A stretch of DNA of 64,000 bases from Anoplopoma fimbria (lineage: Eukaryota > Chordata > Actinopteri > Perciformes > Anoplopomatidae), in the NCBI RefSeq assembly GCF_027596085.1, contig NC_072453.1, positions 5,186,448-5,250,447 on the forward strand. The letters are read 5' to 3'. Both the position numbers and the translations under genes were made by a program. Positions 56,757 to 64,000 of the stretch are shown piece after piece. How positions within the stretch are numbered: the stretch's first letter is position 1; the number at the start of each line of letters is the position of its first letter. The notes below the pieces were generated by a model. That model searched no databases. It was not told the DNA's origin and saw only the letters and a list, made by a program, of their open reading frames with translations.

Positions 56757-57024
56757 CACATGACAATAAAAACACTGTGCAATAATAGTTAATATAGTTT
56801 TTTTTTCTGTCTGTAAATATTATATTTCAGTTATTGTGTTTTTCTACTGTTTTTATTGCTTATTTATAATACTTGTTTTTTATTTTTATTTTTTATTTTT
56901 ATTTTTATTTTGTTGTCTTTCTTTACTACGTCTCTTGTGTGCACTTTAACTCTATGCTGCTGTAAGCCTGCAAATTTCCCCGCTGCGGGACTAATAAAGT
57001 ATTATCTTATCTTATCTTATCTTA
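55768..57024 (+). mobile_element. 5'-truncated non-LTR retrotransposon (CR1/L2/Rex-like LINE)
   Basis: Encodes part of a reverse transcriptase and the C-terminal region, then a non-coding 3' end with AATAAAGTATTATCTTATCTT and a short ATCTT tail, typical of CR1/L2-type fish LINEs. The 5' end starts inside the RT domain, as usual for truncated copies, and the copy sits inside the minisatellite. Clade assignment is from memory of the protein sequence. Confidence 0.85.
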
Positions 57025-57432
57025 ATGAAAAAGTCATAGGATATGGTATGTTGAAAAAAGTCATAGTATTTTTAAGTCAAAATATGTCAAAAAAAGTCAC
57101 AGTATGGTATGTTGACAAAAAGTCACAAAAAAGATCATAGTATAGGTTAATAAACGTCAACAAGTAGTATAGTAATTAGAAATACGTCATGAAAAAACAC
57201 AGAAAAGTATGTCAAAAAAAGTCATAGTATAGTATGTCAAAAAATGTCGTGCTAAATTTATTGTGTCGAAAAATGTCACAATGAATGTCATAGTAGAGAA
57301 TGTGAAAATAAGATGATGGCTGGGTCATGAAAAAATGAATAATGTGGTATGTCAAAAGATGTCAGCTGTAAAGTCATAAAAAAGCATAATATGCCAGAAA
57401 TAGTCATAGTATACTCTGTTGAAAATTTGTTT
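57025..57432. repeat. minisatellite block 3
   Basis: Continuation of block 2 beyond the LINE, ending next to the crym 3' UTR. Includes 57101-57313, a near copy of 54514-54702. Confidence 0.9.
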
Positions 57433-57433
57433 T

Positions 57434-57439
57434 TTTATT
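57434..57439 (-). terminator. candidate crym poly(A) signal
   Basis: AATAAA on the minus strand about 540 nt after the crym stop, at the border with the minisatellite. Confidence 0.45.
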
Positions 57440-57981
57440 GTGGAATTACATATCATTTTCAAGATAACATTATCATTTTAGTAGAGTCCCCCGTGTTCTT
57501 CCATATATGAGGGCAAAGTACCTACATGTTTTTGCCACTTCTCCTGGTTTAAATCACACATGCGCTTCGATAACTCAATATAGAAAAATGTGATTGGCTT
57601 ACAATAAAAACTATCATTTTTGTAATAAGCAGCTCCATTGGAAGAAACATAGCACAGCAAAAAGTGTTTTTTCTTAACCCAGAAGTTGCAATTAGGGTTA
57701 TTTTGTACGTAGGCTTAATAGGGACATTTACTCTATTTGATAAATTAACTTACGGTTTCGTCATTAAATAATACAGCTCTATGGCAAATTTGTTTGCATG
57801 TAGGTTTATCAGGTTACACAGCAGAGGCTTTTTTTGTCAGGATGGGTAATCTAAAGTAAAATTAATTTGGACTGAACTATGTTATTTCTTGTCCTGTCCT
57901 ATATTGCCTTGATCTGGATTAGTTTGTGGGCCATGAATGTCAAGCAAAGAAGTCATGTTCAGATTGAAATACAAAGCCACC
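57440..57981 (-). other. crym: crym 3' UTR (predicted)
   Basis: Non-coding sequence between the crym stop and the AATAAA candidate; no repeats or ORF of note. Confidence 0.5.
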
Positions 57982-59982
<2,001 letters not shown>

Positions 59983-60379
59983 GGCTTCCACAGCTGCGAG
60001 AAAAGTTTGAGTTATACTCGATTAATGAGGCGTTCACGGGCAGCTTGAGTCACTGCTGATCGGTGGATCTCTGATCTGTGAGCGTGTTCCACACATGCGC
60101 AGTAGATCGCTACTTGTAACTGCATGCGGTCAAGCCAGCCACCTGTCAGATTTGTCTGGTCAAACTAGCCGCCCGTGTATTCGGAGTGTGCGATTGCTCC
60201 AATACTTATATGGTAATGCAAAGGAATATATATCAGCCTTTTTCTCAAACTTTGATGTGGGATAAAAACTATTTCTTCTATTAGTAGTTTATGAGTCTAA
60301 TATTTTTGGACAGAGTACTTCTTGGACTAATTGCACAAATAATATGAAGTATTTTTACTGTGTACTTTTTGAGTAAGCT
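59983..60379 (-). promoter_or_regulatory. crym: crym upstream region
   Basis: Upstream of the crym ATG. An AP-1 consensus TGAGTCA (60046-60052) and an NRF1-like CATGCGCAG (60094-60102) are visible; no TATA box at a convincing place. Confidence 0.4.
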
Positions 60380-60540
60380 ATAGGACTCCGCCGCGGAGGT
60401 ATTGCGGCTTCCGGAACGGACCCGCGAAACGGACCCGTATCGGAGTTCACTTGCACTCAGGGACGGATCCGCTACGAAGGCGGATCGCGGATCCGCAGTG
60501 GCTCCGCGCCGCATCCGCTCCGGATCCGTTTTGGACCCGT
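60380..60540. repeat. GC-rich GGATCCG-motif cluster, probable transposon remnant
   Basis: About 160 bp with repeated CGGATCCG/CGGACCCG words in both orientations, far more GC-rich than its AT-rich surroundings. It resembles ends of fish DNA transposons, but the family is not certain. Confidence 0.45.
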
Positions 60541-61186
60541 TTATCTTATTTTCAAAATCCCTTCTGTTCTTGCTGTAGGATAAAATAGGATAAACTAAAC
60601 TATAGGATAAACTAAACTATAGGATAAAACTCAAAACTATCATTCCTAGCCTAGGCTACAGCAATATAGGCCTAGGCATACGTTTAAATATGCATTGCCT
60701 TGTATGTTTTACCTAACAATATTGTCAATAGGCATAACAATAACAGAAAAGCTTCAAGTCAAGACATCAATTTACTGCACAAAAGTAATCACTACTCAAT
60801 AGAAAAATAGAAAATTGACATTTACATTTATGGAAAATTATAGGTTATAGCCTATTCTGTTTTTGTTACGTAGTCTACGTTGGCTAGGCTACTTTACATT
60901 CATTTTGTGGACCTAATTTAGTGCTTTATAGGCATAGGTCGGTGCAGACATAAAATATGTTATCTATTAGGCTACAACATGAAATGCTGCGCTATATACA
61001 GCTAAAATATCAGAAAATGAATAACTGGTGAACGACAAGAAGTTCAATCAAAAGATTGTTTAATTGTTATTCGGGTGGAGGAGTGGATGGAGGAAGGACA
61101 CGTCTCCAGGTTGAACCACCTGATGGCGTGTTTGGTGACCTCCGCGTCCGTGGCTGACCGTGTCACCACGTTTTTCCTCACAGCAC

Positions 61187-63018
61187 CTGTAATCAAACAG
61201 ACAGATTTTATGTAATAGGTTTTTACTAACTTTAAGAAGAATGCACACATTTGGTGAACAACAGGGTGCATTAATGGCAACTGTTAGGCATGCAAACATG
61301 CAAAGTGCTTCGATAAACCGAGTATTTTGTTTTGGGCCTACTGTAGCAGCAAGGAGAAGACTACTGGAGCAAGCACCTTGAAACATTTCGAAAACGAAGC
61401 AATAAACGGCAAATAGAACCAGCTGAACAACCGCAGCCGGTATTATTTGATCATTTAAAACTGTATAAGACGAGCCCTAATGTAGAGGATGATCCTTAGC
61501 CCCGCCCCCATGCGTCTTTTGGTAATTTGCCTAAAATCCAAAGTATTTCTAAACAGCACTCCTGCCGTTTTCCTTCTCTACTTAAACTGGTCGCGGAGGC
61601 ACTGCACTTGACATGCTAGCTCTGTTTGCTAACCTTTAGCTAACACACAGCATTGAGACTAGTAATTACTGCCAGAGACCGGAGTGAGGGGAGGCGGGGT
61701 TATGTTGGCGCTGATGTGTGTCTGTTAACTCTCTGTCCGAGAGAAGAGAGCGAGAAAGCGCAGCTGGTATTTGTGTATCGATACGGCAGAGAATTATTAT
61801 TGAAATCTATCGCAACCACCAGGCAGCCAATACGTTTGCGTGCGTTTACTTTGATAACATGATGGGCCTGTTGCCCACACCTGGGGTGCGTTTCTCTTGA
61901 CATGATAATCCACTCATAGGCGCCGGAACCTATGAGGCCGCGGGGCCAATGGCCACCCCACTTTTCATGGAAAATAAATAAATTATAATAATCATTTTTT
62001 TTAGCCTGTATTGATGAACTATTTCGTTTCTTAGTAATGTTTTGGCCTTACATTGTTACTATACAAACGAACAGAGCTTCGGCTCCCCGCGACCTTATAT
62101 TGATTGAGTCTAAAACGTTTTCTCAACGATTCAACCAATGAGAGTAGGCCTTCTACAGCAATGGCGTTGCCATGGCACATGGGTCTTGTAATGTGACATG
62201 CTTCGTCTGCAACGTTCGAAACCCCCACGACGAAAGTTTGTCATGCCAGAAATTTGGGGGAATCGCATGACGTATCCACTGTTGACTTTGAGGGAATCCC
62301 GTGAACAGCTGGAGCTCACGGGCATCAAGTGTTACTAACTAGTAAAGAAACTAGTAGCCTAAAGTAAAGACTAGTAGAGATGCGCGGTTGTGCATTCATA
62401 CCCACGGACACCGTGGATAATCCACGGGTTGGGTGGATTGCGTGAAAGAAAGTAAAGCTGGAAATGAAATCGCGCGCAAGGCAGCATGGGTATACCCAGG
62501 CTAGTATTGGCATATCCACTTTCTAGAATCGCACCCATGGTCAACGCCGAAGGAAACTGAAGGAATCAAAAAGAGGAAGTCTCACAGCAGAGTGCATGTC
62601 AGAAAGGTAGGATTTTTGTTATTATCATTCATTATTGCACTGTCTGATAGTAAACAGGAACATTTTCACTAGCATATTGTCCCTACTAAATAAGTGACCG
62701 TGTCAGGTTTTCACTGACGCGCTAGCTATTGCATTGTGTTAAACATACCATCAGGCATAGGCCTACCTGCCTAAGCACTAAAATGTGCTTAGGCAAAGTA
62801 GCCATCAGCTGCTCAGGGTGTCATGGTCATACTATGTTTGATTTCGAGTAAAAAAAAGAGACATCAAATGTAAAAAAAAAAAGGTCTATGCCTGGTATAG
62901 TAGCCTAGTTTAAAAAAGGCAACCTTCATATTGGTATGAAGGTTGCTAAGATTGTTAAGGCTGCCCCAACAAACGTGACTTGGAGCGTATTTAATATTAC
63001 TGTGAATTATATACTTAC
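61187..63018. other. intron-like gap in the DUF4806-like locus, with transposon debris
   Basis: No coding signal fitting the locus. Around 62375-62470 the words GAGATGCGCGGTTG and CCACGGGTTGGGTGGATT resemble a fish hAT-type end. 61910-61960 (GGCGCCGGAACCTATGAGGCC) may be another element end. Both are weak, memory-based matches. Confidence 0.4.
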
Positions 63019-63509
63019 TGAAAAGCAAGGTCTTTGTTGCCATCCTACTAAAAGGCTTTTTTGTTGTTGACACCCTTCCAATTGATCTGATGGGAGACCT
63101 CATCTGTGAACAGCCTGCCCAGGATGTTCCAGGTCACCCTCTTCACATCCTGGCCTCCAATGGTGGCCAAAGATGAAATCTAAAAGGCAAAGACATCTTT
63201 TTTAAATAGACAGGTAGGTAAACATTCCTGAGGTTAGTTGCATTTAAAATGTTTTTGTTTCTGTTGAAAGCTTCCAGAAATGTAGAAAAACTGAAAAAAA
63301 TCTAAACATGTACTTGGCTCACATCCTCATGGACCTGTGCCACCTTTACACACAATGTCAAACCAGGGAGATTGTCACTCACTGACTGTCCACTCGGAAA
63401 AGGCGGTTCAGGACAGGCCTGTTCAGGGCTGCTTAAATAGAATATTTGCAATAATCATGGGCAATCAATAAACCTAATGGCACCATTCAGATTAAGTAAG
63501 AAAACTCAC

Positions 63510-63730
63510 CACTCTCTGTCGAGCTGGGCCATTTGACGGTTCCTTTAAAAACATTTCAAATGCCTCCACTGCCTCCAATTGTTCCAGGGGAAACTGAAAG
63601 CTGTCTGGCATCTCCGCATCTGGCCCCGGGGTGCTGTTCATCCTACTGGTGAGCAGGTTCACCTTAGCCACAAGCTGGTCGTTTTGCTGTTTGATGGTTT
63701 CCAGCAAGCTAAGGATTTGGAACTCGGCCG
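63510..63730 (-). pseudogene. DUF4806-like locus, exon with coiled coil and domain start
   Basis: Acceptor CAACAG, donor GTG|GTGAGT. Encodes AAEFQILSLLETIKQQNDQL through FPLEQLEAVEAFEMFLKEP to RQRV, open throughout. Confidence 0.6.
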
Positions 63731-64000
63731 CTGTTGACAAACATGAAATATAGCTAAAATGTAGTGTATCAAATATATCACGTTTCAGTGTTTATCCTCA
63801 TTACTCATAATACCGACATTAGCTATTGACATTATTAATTAATGACAAAAGTTATAGACAAAGTTTGAGGAAAATATGTGATGGTTGTCAGAATTTTTTC
63901 CAAAATCTGTGGCACAGAATGACCCTCCAGTATTTGTCGGTTATTGCTCACCAGAGCAGGGAATGGTATCGGCCATTCTTCCCCTCGCCATGTTGGTCTG

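Larger units (their letters stand above)
61044..63991 (-). pseudogene. DUF4806-like gene, four exons visible, frameshifted
   Basis: Minus-strand exons 63991-63952 (MARGRMADTIPCS), 63730-63510, 63179-63019 and 61186-61044 join at good GT-AG sites. Together they resemble the DUF4806 domain: FPLEQLEAVEAFEMFLKEP, RQRV joined to ISSLATIGGQDVKR, ILGRLFTDEVSHQINWKG, then AVRKNVVTRSATDAEV and HAIRWFNL. In the third exon the frame hits TAG at 63050-63048 after NNKKAF. One base over, the reading SRMATKTLLF runs to a donor whose phase fits the last exon, so a 1-bp indel near 63048-63060 (in an A6 or T4 run) is likely. The first 50 residues include a coiled-coil-like QILSLLETIKQQNDQLVAKV. Function of the family is unknown; the 5' end may lie beyond the window. 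Confidence 0.55.

Noticed and set aside
52335..57432. CRISPR array
   Set aside because: The repeats are degenerate and A-rich with no unique spacers of constant length, and the DNA is vertebrate.

Overview
The window reads as chromosomal DNA of a teleost fish, most likely a percomorph. The evidence is spliced genes with GT-AG introns, long CA/GT and TA microsatellites, Tc1-type transposons with IR/DR ends, a CR1/L2/Rex-like LINE and several high-copy fish repeats. The order USP42 - CYTH3 - RAC1 is that of human 7p22, as far as I remember it, which supports the gene calls. No bacterial, viral, CRISPR or RNA-gene signal was seen.

Layout. (1) 151-3617, + strand: the last seven coding exons of usp42 (ubiquitin hydrolase); its 5' part lies outside the window. 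(2) 6763-34475, - strand: a complete 13-exon cyth3 (cytohesin-3, Arf GEF), convergent with usp42, with a 12.7-kb first intron. A candidate 3-nt microexon at 14342-14344 would switch its PH domain from diglycine to triglycine. (3) 34476-45438: the cyth3 promoter, an internally deleted Tc1 element (35216-36411), about 8 kb of gene-free DNA, a Tc1-type MITE in a TA microsatellite, then the GC-rich rac1 5' region with a CTCF-like motif. (4) 45439-50059, + strand: a complete six-exon, 192-aa rac1-like GTPase with an unusual C-terminus. (5) 51.4-57.4 kb: a repeat-rich block with a degenerate minisatellite (core GTCATAGTATAGTATGTC) in three pieces, two copies of a foldback element next to it, a duplicated 190-210-bp segment, and a dead LINE inserted in the array. 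(6) 57982-59982, - strand: a complete eight-exon crym (mu-crystallin/ketimine reductase). (7) 61044-63991, - strand: four exons resembling the DUF4806 family, with an apparent frameshift, so probably a decayed gene; it may extend beyond the window.

The genes are not an operon. Cytohesin-3 (Arf activation at PIP3-rich membrane) and Rac1 (actin control) act in related pathways in animals, but their adjacency is inherited synteny and does not show co-regulation. Exon borders were fixed by requiring GT-AG sites and unbroken reading phase; the phases sum correctly in usp42, cyth3, rac1 and crym. Homology and repeat-family names come from memory of family sequences, not from a search.
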